In this document: positions 33,643-45,049 of the stretch, one piece after another
Layout of the letters: each line of letters opens with the position of its first letter
Position numbering within the stretch: position 1 is the first letter of the stretch
Assembly (NCBI RefSeq): GCF_963678635.1
Contig: NW_026971233.1
Coordinates: 188,001 to 252,000, forward strand
Reading direction: 5' to 3'
DNA: 64,000 nucleotides
Source: Symsagittifera roscoffensis
Lineage: Eukaryota; Xenacoelomorpha; Acoela; Convolutidae
The notes under the pieces: generated by a model
Databases searched by the model: none
Seen by the model: only the letters and a program-made list of their open reading frames with translations
What the model was told of the DNA's origin: nothing
Translations under genes and position numbers: made by a program

Positions 33643-34443
33643 ATGGATTCTTTTACTACTGAGCTAGTTTCTGATGCTTCCTTTAATTGTTATCCGAATA
33701 GTAGTCTTAGTTCCTTTACAAATTTTCTACCGGAACAAATACATTTAAAAGGAGAATGGGAGGTTGCTATTTCAGAAGTATCGTACCCTTCATTGTAACA
33801 AAACGTTACAGATGGAAACTTTACTTCCATAGATGGACGAGAAAGTCCTGAGGTAAAAAAAAAGATTCAACCAGTGCATATTGAACCTGGATTGTATACA
33901 AGTTTTGTTGATATAGTTGTAGCCATGATTGACAAAGTACGAAAACGTATAGGCGCACAAAAATATGAATACAACGGAGTTTATAGCGCCAATTTTTTAC
34001 CTGAGGATCAATCAGTGTTTAGAATTCAAAGTGCTGATTTTAGTCAAACTTTTGGTTGTGTTTTAGATCAAAATCAGACAGGTGTTATAATGAAAGGAAA
34101 AAGATCACATTATCCTCAGTATTTGTAAGACATTATAAGATTACATTCCTTAATGATTTATAGTGATATTATAGAAAAAAATCGAGAAGTCGATACAAAA
34201 ACTCCTTCACTGCGTTGTATTCCTTTCATCGCCAAAGTAAAAAATGGAGACATAATATCTGCAAGACAGTGCAAAAATTATCAATCCTTTACAAATCTAC
34301 AACTTAGAAAATATTAAAAAATTCTTTCTCCAGTATAAAAATAGAACTAAGGGATACTACAGGTGAAAAAAATTCCTTCTTTGTCAGTAGGAATTACACG
34401 AGTTGTTCTGTTGTTTCGCAAGACTTCGGATAATCATTTTTGA
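33643..34443 (+). pseudogene. Probable minor capsid (penton-type) protein, unit 1
   Basis: ATG 33643 gives MDSFTTELVSDASFNCYPNS, then LPEQIHLKGEWEVAISEVSY, a TAA, HIEPGLYTSFVDIVVAMIDK, GVIMKGKRSHYPQYL, IRLHSLMIYSDII and ITRVVLLFRKTSDNHF ending at TGA 34441. About 265 residues, beta-rich. This family sits between integrase and the core-like gene in many animal Polinton-type elements; the penton assignment follows from gene order and size, not from visible motifs. Confidence 0.5.
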
Positions 34444-34460
34444 TTTATACTTCATCCAAA

Positions 34461-34842
34461 ATGGTTGCTCAAAGTTCAGCTAATTCTCCTATTTTTCATG
34501 GACATGCAAGACAACGTGGAAGAGGTTTTGGTGCTCTTGAACAAACTCTTGGGAGAACTGCAATTCCCTAATTCCCTTAATTAAAAAACTTTTAGTCAAA
34601 ACTGCAGAAAAAATCGGAGCAGATTTATTTGAAATTGCTGCTCCAGAGATTGGAGACATTTTCAGTGGACGAAAAAACTCAAAACACCTGCGAAAGATGT
34701 TGGAACAAAAACAGTTCGAAAACAGTTGCGATGTGGAAAAAAGAAATCCAAGCGTAGAACAAGAAGAGCCATTTCTCAAAAAAATAGTTCAAAAATCAGT
34801 CGCTCTCGCAAGGACATTTTTGACAAGAAAAAACGAATATAA
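34461..34842 (+). pseudogene. Small basic core-like (DNA-condensing) protein, unit 1
   Basis: Starts MVAQSSANSPIFHGHARQRG with LEQTLGRTAIP and ends in an Arg/Lys/Ser-rich tail (KKKSKRRTRRAISRKNSSK in the intact unit 2 copy). A small insertion near 34570 (AATTCCCTTAATT) shifts the frame here. Size and charge recall adenovirus-type core proteins that bind packaged DNA. Confidence 0.55.
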
Positions 34843-34862
34843 ATCCAAGTAGTCATTTTTAG

Positions 34863-36152
34863 TACGGAGCTTTTACAAATTTTTCTTTGGAGAATTTTGA
34901 TAAAGTCCCAGTTTTGAAAACAATAATATCATCGTACATACAAGAAGTATATCCCAGTACTTCTCTAGATGAAAGCAGTATTGGTTTTGAATTTGAGACG
35001 GACCGTAAATTTAATTTGGATATGCGTGATATCCACCTCAGTTTAAAGCTTCAATTATTCAAAGGAAGATTATTTGAAGCTTTTAAAAAAGAAAAAGCAG
35101 AACAGAAAGCAAAATCGGAGGAAGATTCAGATGAGGAACCACAAACTTACTTAACTTATGTAAGCAATCTATTACATTCTCTATTCTCCAATTGTGAAGT
35201 TAATTTTAACAATACAATGGTTTACAACGCCAATGGATTATATCCTCATAAAGCACAAATATCGAACAAATTCATTTCGTCGGCAGTGAGTAATAAAAGA
35301 ATACTTGCTTGCCACGGGTATAGTTTTGAAGAATATCCGGAAGCATTTGATATGTATCCATTCACTGACGGAGCGAAATCTTTAGGATCAGGGATAACTT
35401 TTTCAATTTATGGCAGGCTAGTCCTTGACTTGTTTACTTGTGAAAAATTATTGCTACCAAAAACCAAAGTTCGAATTAAACTGATTCGAGCTAGACCTAG
35501 TTCTTACATGCTGTCTGATAATCCAAATGTTAGTTAAAAATTGTTGATTGTTCACTGTTTACAAGAAAAATTCTAGTGGCTGAACCTAAACATCATTATT
35601 TGCAATGGAATCTGGAAAGAGAACCTGCTCATTACAATTACATGGAAACTATAGCCAGAACCTTTATCATTCCATCTCTTCAAAACCATTTTATTCAGGA
35701 AAAATGTTTTCAATAATGCCACAATCAGAAGGATAGCTGTTGTAAGAATGCAAATTTGCTGTTGCGGGATCTTTTCATAAAAAACTTTTTTCATATCAGC
35801 AATTTCATTTGAGAGAGCTTAGAACTATTCGGGGCGGAAGAGCAGTTATTTCATTAGATAAAACTTCTCCTTGTCGTCCCTATGTTACAACAATGAAAGC
35901 AAAACATTTAAATAAAAATTTTCCAGCTCTTCCTATGGAAGACTTTCGAAATCACTACTTTTTAGTTTTCGACTTGACTTCACTACAAGATGCAGCTGAA
36001 CAGCTGCATTATCCAGAACTTAGTGGAGAAAGCTTGAGAATAGAAATTTTTCCCAATTTCCCTTGGAGCAAATAACGGAAGTGATTGTCTTGGGACAAAG
36101 ACTATCAAACGTTCAAATTGACAAATTCGGAACAGTCGCTAAAAATTTTTAA
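34863..36152 (+). pseudogene. MCP: Probable major capsid protein (F54H12.2-like family), unit 1
   Basis: Open frame 34887-35537 has FEFETDRKFNLDMRDIHLSL, an acidic loop KSEEDSDEEPQTYLTY, NNTMVYNANGLYPHKAQISN and VRIKLIRARPSSYMLSDNPN; after a frameshift HYNYMETIARTFIIPSLQNH, then LRTIRGGRAVISLDKTSPCR (35809 on) and DHY/NHYFLVFDLTSLQDA to DKFGTVAKNF at TAA 36152. The usual first residues before the FETDR block are shortened and no ATG is present. These proteins are known in animals as 'uncharacterized protein F54H12.2-like' and occupy the capsid position of Polintons. Beta-rich, consistent with a jelly roll. Confidence 0.65.
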
Positions 36153-36188
36153 TTTTTTTGAGTTTTCAGGTTCCTATAAAAATGTATT

Positions 36189-36290
36189 TTTTTGGGACTT
36201 TTCTTTGTTATTATCTCTGTACTATCTATTTTGTTTTTCTTCAGACCTAAAGCTCCAAAAAAATAGAGAAGGAATGCTGTTTAGTTGAAA
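36189..36290 (+). CDS. Short membrane-anchored ORF between MCP and protease, unit 1
   Basis: The frame GLFFVIISVLSILFFFRPKAP is one membrane helix followed by a basic turn, ending at a TAG. It recurs in unit 2 (about 53365-53445). The start codon is unclear. Placement suggests a genuine small Polinton protein. Confidence 0.3.
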
Positions 36291-36487
36291 ACCCGAGACA
36301 CTTCTTCAACTTAGATTGTAAAACAGTGTTCAATAAACATTGCCACCACATAAGGCTTGAGAATGGGACTTTGTTGATTCAATTCCTAAATGTGTGTAAG
36401 TCATTATTCTTTCTTATTTTATCCCAAAGTACACTATCAAACTATCAATTTCTTTTTTTTGCTGTATATCAGCTTACAATTGTAAGG

Positions 36488-36706
36488 ATGGATAAAGTTT
36501 CACTATTGCAACATATTGAAAGAAATTCAGAGCTCAGGTTCAAGTACATGGGATCATACCCTTCTGATACAGTACCTCAACTAACAAAAAACTCTTTTGC
36601 AAAAAATAACTCAGCCCCTGGCAATGTTAGAGGAAAACAGTGAATTATGTTGCTCGACTGGATAAAAGCTACTACTTTGCTGATTCTTTGGGAAAAAAAG
36701 AGATCT
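36488..36706 (+). pseudogene. PRO: Adenain-like cysteine protease, truncated, unit 1
   Basis: ATG 36488 opens MDKVSLLQHIERNSELRFKY, continues YPSDTVPQLTKNSFAKNNSA to RGKQ, then a TGA where Trp stands in unit 2. The catalytic His expected directly before that Trp is Gln (CAG 36638-36640). ARLDKSYYFADSLGKK holds the Asp. The coding sequence is then cut by deletion 2, losing the catalytic Cys. Confidence 0.8.
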
Positions 36707-36710
36707 CGTG
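36700..36710 (+). other. Deletion junction 2 (~1054 bp lost from unit 1)
   Basis: Unit 1 reads GAGATCTCGTGG. In unit 2 the left side is GAGATCAACTT (53878 on) and the right side GATATCTCGTGG (54932 on). The join is at the shared ATC, a 3-bp microhomology. Confidence 0.85.
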
Positions 36711-37072
36711 GAGTGAAATAATTAACCTGTCAAAGATAATCCCCTCTTGACAATTTTCCCGAGATATCTTTAGGGAATATAAATAACATGAAATAAGAAT
36801 TTAAAAGATTCTTTCGAGAAAAAAACGTTCTGAGATTTCTTAGTTTATAATCCCATACTCTAAGTCGAAACTCAATTTTTGTCAAATATTACCATCTTAA
36901 ACTTACCATCCAGTTTTTTAATTTTTTTTTTCGATTTTTAATAAAAAAATGTTTTTTTCAAGATAAAAAAGTATTTGCAAGTAAAACTTTTTCAAATTCA
37001 AAAAATTTTCTGAAACTTACCTTCTGAAAGTTATATACCGAGTTTTCGTAATACAAGACAGCCCTTACATAT
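36711..37072 (+). other. Polinton right subterminal DNA, unit 1 (no gene)
   Basis: Non-coding, matching 54938-55310 in unit 2. It includes imperfect inverted AT-rich segments and a TACCATCTTAAACTTACCATC motif related to the TIR interior motifs. Confidence 0.6.
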
Positions 37073-37082
37073 CACAATTGTT
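37072..37082 (+). other. Deletion junction 3 (~1096 bp lost from unit 1, with the right TIR)
   Basis: TATCACAATTGTTAATCC in unit 1 joins unit 2 position 55310 (TATCACAA) to 56402 (CACAATTGTTGATCC) at the shared CACAA. The missing block contains the right TIR (55350-55585) and the first 800 bp of host flank. Confidence 0.85.
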
Positions 37083-38400
37083 AATCCATACTTTTCTCGG
37101 TCATCGAAGAGTCGTTTGTCGTATCGTGCGAATCGTTCATTTGCATGTCGTTTCGTACGCGCCGGTTTTTGGGTCCCGATTCGCATCTCGGTTATTTGAC
37201 TGTCGATTCGTATCTGTCGTTTATTTTGTCGGAACGTCGAGTGTCGTATCAGTTTTTGTCGATATTCGTGTCCGTTTCGTTTGTCGGAATTGTTTCAAGT
37301 GCAGTGATGAATGATTTTAGAAAATTTTCAAACTGAATTTGAAAGAGGTGCAGTGATGAATGAATCATGAAACTAGTTGTGGATTCTGGTGTGATTTTTA
37401 ACTTGGCCTAACCGGCTTGGCCACGCTTATCGATACAACTATGAAGCTTCATAGCGTCATAATTGTTTCGATGCTTTTTAAGCCGCCAACTAAAATAGTC
37501 ACTAATTGTTAATTGTGTTTGACTAATTATTATTTCAAGTGTTTAGATTTCAAAATCAGTGATAGTCATACGCTCCTCAAATGGTTATGGTAATCGGAGG
37601 AGATCAATAATTCTTGAATTACCCAGCTTAACTACCTTGTAATTCTAGGTTATACCATTTTTCCTGTTATTTTTAACTTGGCCAAACCGATTAGGCCAAA
37701 CTTGGGTTAAGCTTCATAGCCAGCGGATAGACTTCATAGCCAACTAGAGTCAAAATTGTTCCGATACTTTTTAAGTCGTCATTGAAAAGAGTCACTAATT
37801 AGTGTTTCTTGAGTTTGATAAATTGGATTTTCAAGTGTTAGATTTCATACTTCGTGATTATCTCACGCTCCTCATATAGGCTCCTCATTTTTCCTGTTAT
37901 ATGGCCCAACATTTTGCTTTCTTGAAATAAGTGTTTCACTTTCTAGAGTATTTTCCCCAGTAAACAACTCACTAATTATATCGTCGTTTCTGAATTGTTT
38001 GTCTAGCCGTTTAGTTCATTAACCCACCCCAAATAAGTCCGTTTAGTTTTGCAATTTCTCAAAACTGAAAGGAGTTAATGGCGCCGTTCAACCTGTTTCT
38101 CATCCCAAATACTGAAGAAGTCGTTCGTTCTACTTTTGTAAAATCTCAAATCTCGACGGAGATGAATTTGTAATGGCTCCATGTAGTCTATCCCAAATAC
38201 TGAAAATCTCATATCTTGACCGAAAGGAAAGTGTAATGGCGCCGCGCAGTCTATTGCCCATCCTAAACACTGAAATAGTTTGTTCTAGTTTTGCAAAATC
38301 TCAAAAGTTTTTGTTGCAGTTCAAACCAATCTCAAATACTGATCAGTTCGTTCCTACTTCGTTCCAATTTCATTCCATTTTACAGTACAAAATTTAACCC
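37083..38400. other. Duplicated right-flank DNA, unit 1 (no gene recognised)
   Basis: Matches 56407-57720. It contains a TCG-rich segment (37090-37320) with overlapping short frames, and a diverged ~275-bp direct repeat: TTTTTAACTTGGCC(T/A)AACCG starts at about 37395 and again at about 37670, each followed by CTTCATAGC, GTCACTAATT and ACGCTCCTCA. No coding motif is seen. Confidence 0.5.
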
Positions 38401-38449
38401 AATGAAAAAATCTCAAAATACAGTGGCAAGTTTTTTGCAGTTGCAAAAA

Positions 38450-38850
38450 CCCTATTACTGATACAATCGCAATAATGACAAAATTCCAAAAACTGACAAA
38501 GTCCCAATTACCGACAAAAGCCCAAATACTGAGCAAATCCCAATTACTGACAAAATCCCAAATACTGACAAAATCCCAATACTGACAAAAACTCATATAC
38601 TGACAAAATCCCAAATACTGACAAAATCCCAACTACTGACAAAATCCCAAATACTGACAAAATCCCAATACTGACAAAAACTCATTTACTGACAAAATCC
38701 CAAAGACTGACAAAATCCCAACTACTGACAAAATCCCAAATGCTGACAAAATCCGAAATATTGACAAAATCTCAATTACTGACAAAATCCCAAATACTGG
38801 CAAAGACCAAAATATTGACAAAACCCAAATTACTGACAAAAAGTTCTGCA
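38450..38850 (+). repeat. 18-19-bp minisatellite, unit 1
   Basis: More than 20 copies of ACAAAATCCCAAATACTG with variants AATTACTG, AACTACTG, AATACTG. All six frames translate into repeats (ILTKSQ, FCQYLG), which are artefacts. Two looser units on the opposite strand (CAGTATTTGGGATTT) follow at 38885-38980. Confidence 0.9.
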
Positions 38851-38875
38851 ATTGCAGAACTTTTTGTCAGTAATT
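38828..38875. repeat. Perfect 48-bp palindrome, unit 1
   Basis: AATTACTGACAAAAAGTTCT then GC, centred on GCAATTGC, followed by its exact complement. It marks the place where the minisatellite changes orientation. An identical copy is at 58423-58470. Confidence 0.95.
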
Positions 38876-39050
38876 GGAACTTTGTCAGTATTTGGGATTT
38901 AGCAGAACTGCAACGACCTATAATCAGTATTTGGGATTTTGCAGAACTGTAACGAACTATAATCAGTATTTGGGATTTTAAAATGGGAGGGTAGCTAACA
39001 AGGTACAAAACTCGCGGGGGCAATTTAGGGGAATACATTTTAATGGGGTG

Positions 39051-39063
39051 TGTATATCTTAAT
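39051..39063 (+). other. Junction between duplication units
   Basis: Homology with the unit 2 end stops at 39050 (GGGGTG, matching 58639-58644) and homology with the unit 1 start begins at 39064 (AAATAAAAGTTTTAG, matching 23021). Between them lies TGTATATCTTAAT. Confidence 0.8.
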
Positions 39064-39109
39064 AAATAAAAGTTTTAGGTTTTTTCCTCTCCAAATAGGA
39101 GGATGGATA

Positions 39110-39793
39110 TGTTTTGATTTCAAATTGAAACAGAAACATGAATTAATTTTTGTGCTCACCAAGTGTGACGCCGCCGCCACTACAAAATAAATATGTTTTT
39201 ATCTCTTTGCAAAAAGAAGGGAAATGCTATTGGAAAAATTCGTATAACGTTTTAAGCCTTGAGAAATGAAACGACTATTCTAGTTAAATGCGAAAAGTAA
39301 CGATTCCTCTCTTAAACTACGAGCATTAGAAAGATTCTTCTCGTGAAATACGAATGCACAAATAGCATTGACGAGAAAATACGAGGTTAAAAAGTAACTT
39401 CTCATTTGATACGAAAAAGTGGGAGATTTTCCCTCTGAGTATAAATAGAAGCTAAAAACTTCTGAAATGCATTCCAACAATTTCTCTTCTAACACCACCA
39501 CCGCCCTCTCTAACACTTAAGCAAAATCTCACAAAATGCCAACATTACTCTCTTCAACCACCCCAACCGTTCTTTAAAAAATAACAACCAATCTCAAAAA
39601 AATATATCTCTAATCTCACCCTTAAAATAAAAATAGAGTCAAAAGGCAACTTGCAGTAAATTCATACTATCTTCTTTTCTAATAAAATATTTCTCAGCGA
39701 TTTTTGAGTTTACTTTCTAAGATAGAAAGTAGAAAAAACCCTATACTGATTGCAAGCGTTTTGTCCGGCGCACATAGTGTTTCTAGCGTAATA
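39110..39793 (+). repeat. Third LTR (duplicated 3' LTR)
   Basis: 684 bp, TGTTTTGATTTC to CTAGCGTAATA, with TATA box at 39440-39448. It is preceded by the retrotransposon purine tract and followed by TACT and polB sequence exactly as the 23067 copy, so it is not an independent solo LTR but part of the tandem duplication. Confidence 0.85.
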
Positions 39794-39797
39794 TACT

Positions 39798-42700
39798 GTA
39801 CAAAGCGGTAGACTTTTGTACACTGTAAGTCAAATTCCATAAAAAATTGAAAAGAGGGGTAATGATGGAAACTAGATATTAGCATTCGCTGGGGATGCTT
39901 AAGAAGATCTTTTTCAATGGCATGCTTTGCAGATATTCCCCAATGTCATTTCTTCCAACTTCAGTGTTTTTAGAAATTGGAGGAAAATTAGAAAATTTTT
40001 CTTTCAGTTCATCTGGAACAACTAAGTCACACTGAATATAGCCATAAAATGATCCATCTCTTTTTTCCCAATAGAAAATCAGTAGAGAGAGGTCTATTGT
40101 AGGGAACGTTGGATCGGATATGATTATTAATTCTTTCGTTCGTTTTGAAATTTTACCAACACTCACATTCCCACATCTCTTCGATTTTGTAACATTTTTG
40201 CGAATATACTTACGTCTCAAGTCATCCATCTCTCTCCCTTTGTTTCCTCTCTCAATATCTTCATCGCTAAGTGAGGGACGAGTCTCCTGGCAAGGACAAA
40301 AATGGTAATAGCATCCCATTGCTTCAAACACTGTTTTGCAGTTATCACAATATCCATTTACATTGAAACAGTCAATTTTCTTTTGATTTCCAGATGCGTG
40401 GAAGCTCCCAATTCTGCATTCTGGTCTTGTTTCCTGGTAGTTAGACCTCACCATGTTCTCAAAATTCGAGATTGGTTATTTCTAGCCTTGAATTTTGGCA
40501 TATCGGAATCAAACTCCCATCTTGTGTACAATCCTGTTGGCATGTTTTGATTTATTGAATAGGGATAGAGCTGGCTGGCATCAATTCCAACGATTGATTT
40601 GCAGATATTTGATGTATCCCGGATAAAAGTTTTGTCCAAAACAGCTTTTTGCGTTGATGGTCTCATTGTCACATCCACTCTAATTTTTTCGCACAAATCT
40701 ATATCATTTTCGCAAAATGGGTAGAACTTTTCATTGGTTGATTTGTGCAGAGAAATATTTGCTAGATTTGGAAGAGTACATCAAAGTTTTAAGATATCAA
40801 TTTCTTTCTGATGATAAAATTGAACCATTTTTTGCATTGCTTCAAGGGTTGGAACAACATCTTTGTTGTTGTACCACTACAAAAATTCTTTAAATGTAGT
40901 CAATCCATGTTTCTGCCAAATCTCCTTTGAATATTTGTATTTCTGCCATCCAGATGCGGGTTCTGACTTGATTTGAAGTTTCTTTCGTACTTGCTGCTCT
41001 TCAAGTCCACTTGACTTCAACTTTTGATTACCCTTAAAGTCTTTATCAAGAGGGTTGTTGTTTCTCAGTTTACTGAAAAAGGCTTCGTATGGAGGTATTT
41101 CTTCATTCTTGAGCTTGTCCGCACTGTCAAACCACTCATAAGGGAAAAACCTTTTTGTCTCACTTGCTTTTTAGGCTTTAACAAAAGAGTCTAGAGATGT
41201 TGCTCCACTCAAAAGTTTCATGATGTCGAGAAATTGTATGTCTCCAAACTTGAAGGATATGAAATCCTTTTTGATAACCGTAGGTTCAGCTTCCTTATCA
41301 TTGGTTAAGTAGGTAATCAGATAGCTCCTGATCAATTCAGATCGTATCTTCCACTGTTAAACCCAAATACAGATAACGTGTTAACATATCTCTCCAGGTT
41401 TTGGTTCAAATCAAACAGCTGATTTTTCTGCAATCTCAAAAACTGAGTTGACTTATCAGTTTCCTCTGTATCTTCTTTACAATCGTCTTCATATTCAAAA
41501 TTTTCAGTTGAATGATTTCGACATCTTTCATTCAATTCTTGGAAAATTTTTGACATCAGCTTTTTCACTACTCTTTCAACATCTTAAAATTTGGTTCTCA
41601 TTTTGAGCTTACTTTTCTCAGCCAAAAATTAGAGTTTGATTACAAAATTGATAATAATTTTTTGCGGATCCTTGTTATAAAAAATTTGGTTCATCTATCA
41701 GGTTGAAAGATATTGATACAGATTTTGGAAAGTGTTTTTCAATCCAGGTTATAGTTTGGGTAGTTTTCAGTTCATCTGATGGAACACATATCGACTCAAA
41801 ATTGAAAATGGCTAGGTTGTTGAATAATTTGTTATCTTTCGCAACTGGTATATAGAAATCTTCCAACTTTTTAAATAGCGAATCTCAAAGTGTATATACA
41901 TTCTTTGGATAAATATGTTGCACTCGATCTTTACACATTAGAAGATGTCTGTTGAAGTTGTATGATCTGTTGAGGAAACAGTCACAGCTGGGACATCGAA
42001 AACAATTGTTGAAGGAATCAATATCATTCGTATGAATGATATGGTTGTTGAATCTCAGCAATTTCACGGTTTTTTCAATTTTTCCAATACTTCGCCTCGC
42101 TAATTCTCCAACATATTCTCCCACTTTAATATCAAAATCATAGATGAATATGTTGCGATCAACTAATTCCTCGACAAGAGGTAAATCATCAAGGGCAACT
42201 CCGAGAAAGTTCTTCGGATCGTATCCAGGTTTTGATGTAAACTCTGTGAACAGCTGAGATGTATGAGCTTCGAGGTTACTATGACCATGAAATTACATAG
42301 TCAACGCACGGAAAAAAGCAAAGGTGATCTTTAATTGTTTGTTATGGTTGTTTATCTTTGTCCGATAAAAGACAGTTTACTTTCGTATGTCGTAGTAAAA
42401 GTTCAGGCAAGACAGAGTCCGGCATCCCATTGGGATGTTTCTTAGTAGTGCAGCAAAAATAGTAACATTTGTGATCAATTTGAACCTCCGTTTTGTGTTC
42501 TGACGTTCTTGAGTGCATTGCTCCACGATATCAAACTTTTCAACTATACCCTGGATTGAAATCAAATCCGCTTTCGTACACAGTAACTGCAATTTTTCGA
42601 ACAAAGTATTGTTTTCGTTTGCATAATAATACCGATAATCTCCCGATTCGACATTATGGAGAACAAATCCAAGAGCAATGATAATTTTTGCAGCGGAATC

Positions 42701-42831
42701 CAGCTTGTTGAAGATTTCTTCAAGCTTCTCGTTGATAATCGTGGTATCTTACTTTGATTTTGAAAGTTAAATACCTTATGCCTCCCATTCTCCATCTCAG
42801 TGTCCACCAGTAAATGCTGACAAGCACTCAA
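39798..42831 (-). pseudogene. POLB: Polinton DNA polymerase B, N-terminal part, unit 2
   Basis: Copy of 23754-26777. The polymerase segment is visible at 40454-39879 and 40696-40448 (GIDASQLYPYSINQNMPTG), the finger at 42124-41885 (CPSCDCFLNRSYNFNRHLL), and the exonuclease motif as AIFNFESICVPSDELKT (41866-41675), again with Asn for the first Asp (codon 41801-41803). The 3' half of the gene is absent because the duplication started inside the retrotransposon. Unit-specific frameshifts occur near 40200 and 42330. Confidence 0.88.
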
Positions 42832-43153
42832 GTCTTCTTAGAGTTTCTTTGCATCTTCCCCTTCCTCCTCCACAATCTTGTTCAAGTCTGTCACCGTATC
42901 ACTTGGCTTCCATTGTTTCGCCCCATGTTCTCTTCTCCGATGTTGTTGGAGAGAGCAGTAAATCGGAAACTCCTGCTCGTAAGACGAACAAACCTTTGAC
43001 TGCTTGGAAGTTGTTCTTAGAGAAAATTAACCAATCAGAATTGAGTATTCTTTTAGTAACACTGTTTGTTCGAAATCAACCAATTAGAATCCAGCTTTTT
43101 CTCAAAGTGAACTGTTTATTATTCTTAAAAAAACTTTAATCATTATTTGAAAA

Positions 43154-43662
43154 ATGTCTACCGAAAAAAAATTGAGCTTCCTCGAGTTACCTTAGATGAA
43201 AAGGGAAAAAATTCTAATTGATTTTCTTATTGATGAAATAGATGTTGACTCTTACTTTTTTCATAATTTTTTGGACGTCATTATTGTACAAAATAGATTT
43301 ATCCGTCTAAGTAAAGGTCTCTTCAGAGAAACTTACTCAAACAAAGAATTTACTTTTGATCCACATATTGCGTATCAAAGTTTCAAATTTACAACTGAAT
43401 TACACCTCACAAGGAAAAAAAGTTTGTTTATTCTCGAGAATTTGAAATTTTTCAAAAGTCGTACGAAAAAATATCAAAAACCCTTTTTATCCCCTACCCA
43501 ATACCCAAATTTGTAAAAGCTCCCCAGCAAAGTTCTTTAATCCTTCATTTCTTTAAGGATTTTCAAAGTTCAAAAACCTGCTCGATTCAGTTTGGAATCA
43601 GAATTTCAGAATTTGCTTTGAAAAATTCGTCAACTTTGAGTTATCCTCCCAAATTTATATAA
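43154..43662 (+). pseudogene. Unknown Polinton ORF A, unit 2
   Basis: Opens MSTEKKLSFLELP, a stop, then DFLIDEIDVDSYFFHNFLDV in an open frame to 43516 (better preserved than in unit 1) and, after a stop, LKAPQQ-like and ALKNSSTLSYPPKFI. The same early break is seen in both units. Confidence 0.4.
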
Positions 43663-43739
43663 AAATTAAAAAATTTGACTGCCTACTCAAAAATCAGCAA
43701 CTTCTCATTGATTACATACCAAAAAATTCAAATAATTTG

Positions 43740-43898
43740 ATGAAAAAAATTGCAGAGATGATACTTTTATTAATTTTCTTTCTTTTGTTACCTGGATCAG
43801 CAATATTTCTTATTTTTACTGCAAACAACTTTTGGTCATTTATTTTTGCAATTGATTTTGGGTATTTTTTTACTTATTTGGAAGATTTAAGTCCTTAA
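43740..43898 (+). CDS. 52-residue hydrophobic protein, unit 2
   Basis: MKKIAEMILLLIFFLLLPGS and a second hydrophobic stretch, intact. Compared with unit 1: Ile/Leu, Arg/Gly, Val/Gly and Ser/Leu differences. Confidence 0.45.
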   Translation: MKKIAEMILLLIFFLLLPGSAIFLIFTANNFWSFIFAIDFGYFFTYLEDLSP

Positions 43899-44275
43899 AA
43901 GGGTCTTCTGATAGGATACGACAACTAGAACAAAATTGAAAGTTTTTGTGATTGGAAACGACAATAACCAAAATGGAGCTTTGTTTCTGATTAGACACAA
44001 TTTTTATCCAAGAATCCTATAAAAAGAAGCTGAAAACTGATTGGACACAACTACATTCCGAATAAGGAAAATCAATTCTGATTGGTCAAACCCACCCATT
44101 CGAGTTGAAGGTACCCCTAACTCCTATCTAAAAATCAATTTATTTTCATTTTAAATACCGTCAACTTCCTCCTCTCTCAGCACTGAATACCTTAATTTCA
44201 ACTTATTTTCCGTCAGCTACCCCAAGTCAGCTCTTTCTTGTTTTTTTTTCACTTTAACTCAGTTCATTGCTCAAA

Positions 44276-44805
44276 ATGATCTTCTCAGTGCAAAACAGCA
44301 ACCTCATGTACTCTGTAGAACTTTCGCCTAGTACAATTTCTAGTACAAATTCAAGTGCGAGAAACAGTCTCTGGTGGTTTTCTGGCACGAATGGACGTCC
44401 CAATCCAAGTCTGGCACACGGTGGAAGTGATGCGAAGGGATTTCAACGAACATCATATGATGCAAGTTCCCATCACAGAGAACCAACTTGGAACAATGCA
44501 AATGATGGAGAATGTTTCTGATCATGTGAGAATCCTGACTCAAGCCTGATATTCCTGAGATTCACTACCCTGAGATTCCTGAATCAAGATTTGTGGTCCA
44601 ACCAGTCGACGACTTCCTCTTTCCTTGGAAGGAAGCAGGATCAGCCGAAAACCCCATCACAATAGATGAAGATGAAGGTTTCTCAGAAACAACCACGCCT
44701 CAAAACACTCCTCCACAACAACCACCAGCAATGGAAACTCGTCCAGCTCTGCGTTCTTTAGAGAATCTCCATAACTCTTCTGCTGCTCGACAGCTCTTTG
44801 ATTAA
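44276..44805 (+). pseudogene. Unknown Polinton ORF B, unit 2
   Basis: Same layout as at 28219: N-terminal MIFSVQNSNLMYSVE, central part in a shifted frame (ARMDVPIQVWHTVEVMRRDF, open to TGA ~44549), tail VQPVDDFLFPWKEAGSAENP with the acidic run ITIDEDEGFSE, ending AARQLFD. The alternative 84-codon frame (44267-44521) is also open in both copies. Confidence 0.4.
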
Positions 44806-45049
44806 TTGTTTTTGTAAATAGTTGTTGCTTGGTAGTGACTTCGTTTTCTGTAATTAAATAATTTCTTCAATTCCATTTGATTATGAGAGTAGATGAGAGG
44901 TTCAAGGTAAACCATTGAAAAACAATTAGAACTTAATTTAGCGCTCCAAACTCGCACATATATTAAAAACTCGAATGATTTTTGCATACATATTCGGAAA
45001 AACAATAGAAAAACTGTACACAAGTAAAAAAGTACCTAATGGTTTTAGC

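Larger units (their letters stand above)
23021..39050 (+). repeat. Segmental duplication, unit 1
   Basis: Matches 39064-58645 in order over its whole length. It begins in the retrotransposon's last ~45 bases before the 3' LTR (AAATAAAAGTTTTAG, 23021) and runs through the LTR, the polB 5' part, all plus-strand Polinton genes and the right flank with its minisatellite. It is shorter than unit 2 mainly because of three deletions, at 33025, about 36703 and about 37075. Confidence 0.9.

Noticed and set aside
38450-38850. CRISPR-like array
   Set aside because: Units are contiguous tandem repeats with no unique spacers, in a eukaryotic context.
38354-39038. Frames reading ILTKSQ or FCQYLG repeats on both strands
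   Set aside because: By-products of the 18-19-bp minisatellite whose unit lacks stops in several frames.
39110-39793. Independent solo LTR
   Set aside because: It shares retrotransposon interior sequence upstream and polB sequence downstream with the 23067 LTR, so it came by segmental duplication.
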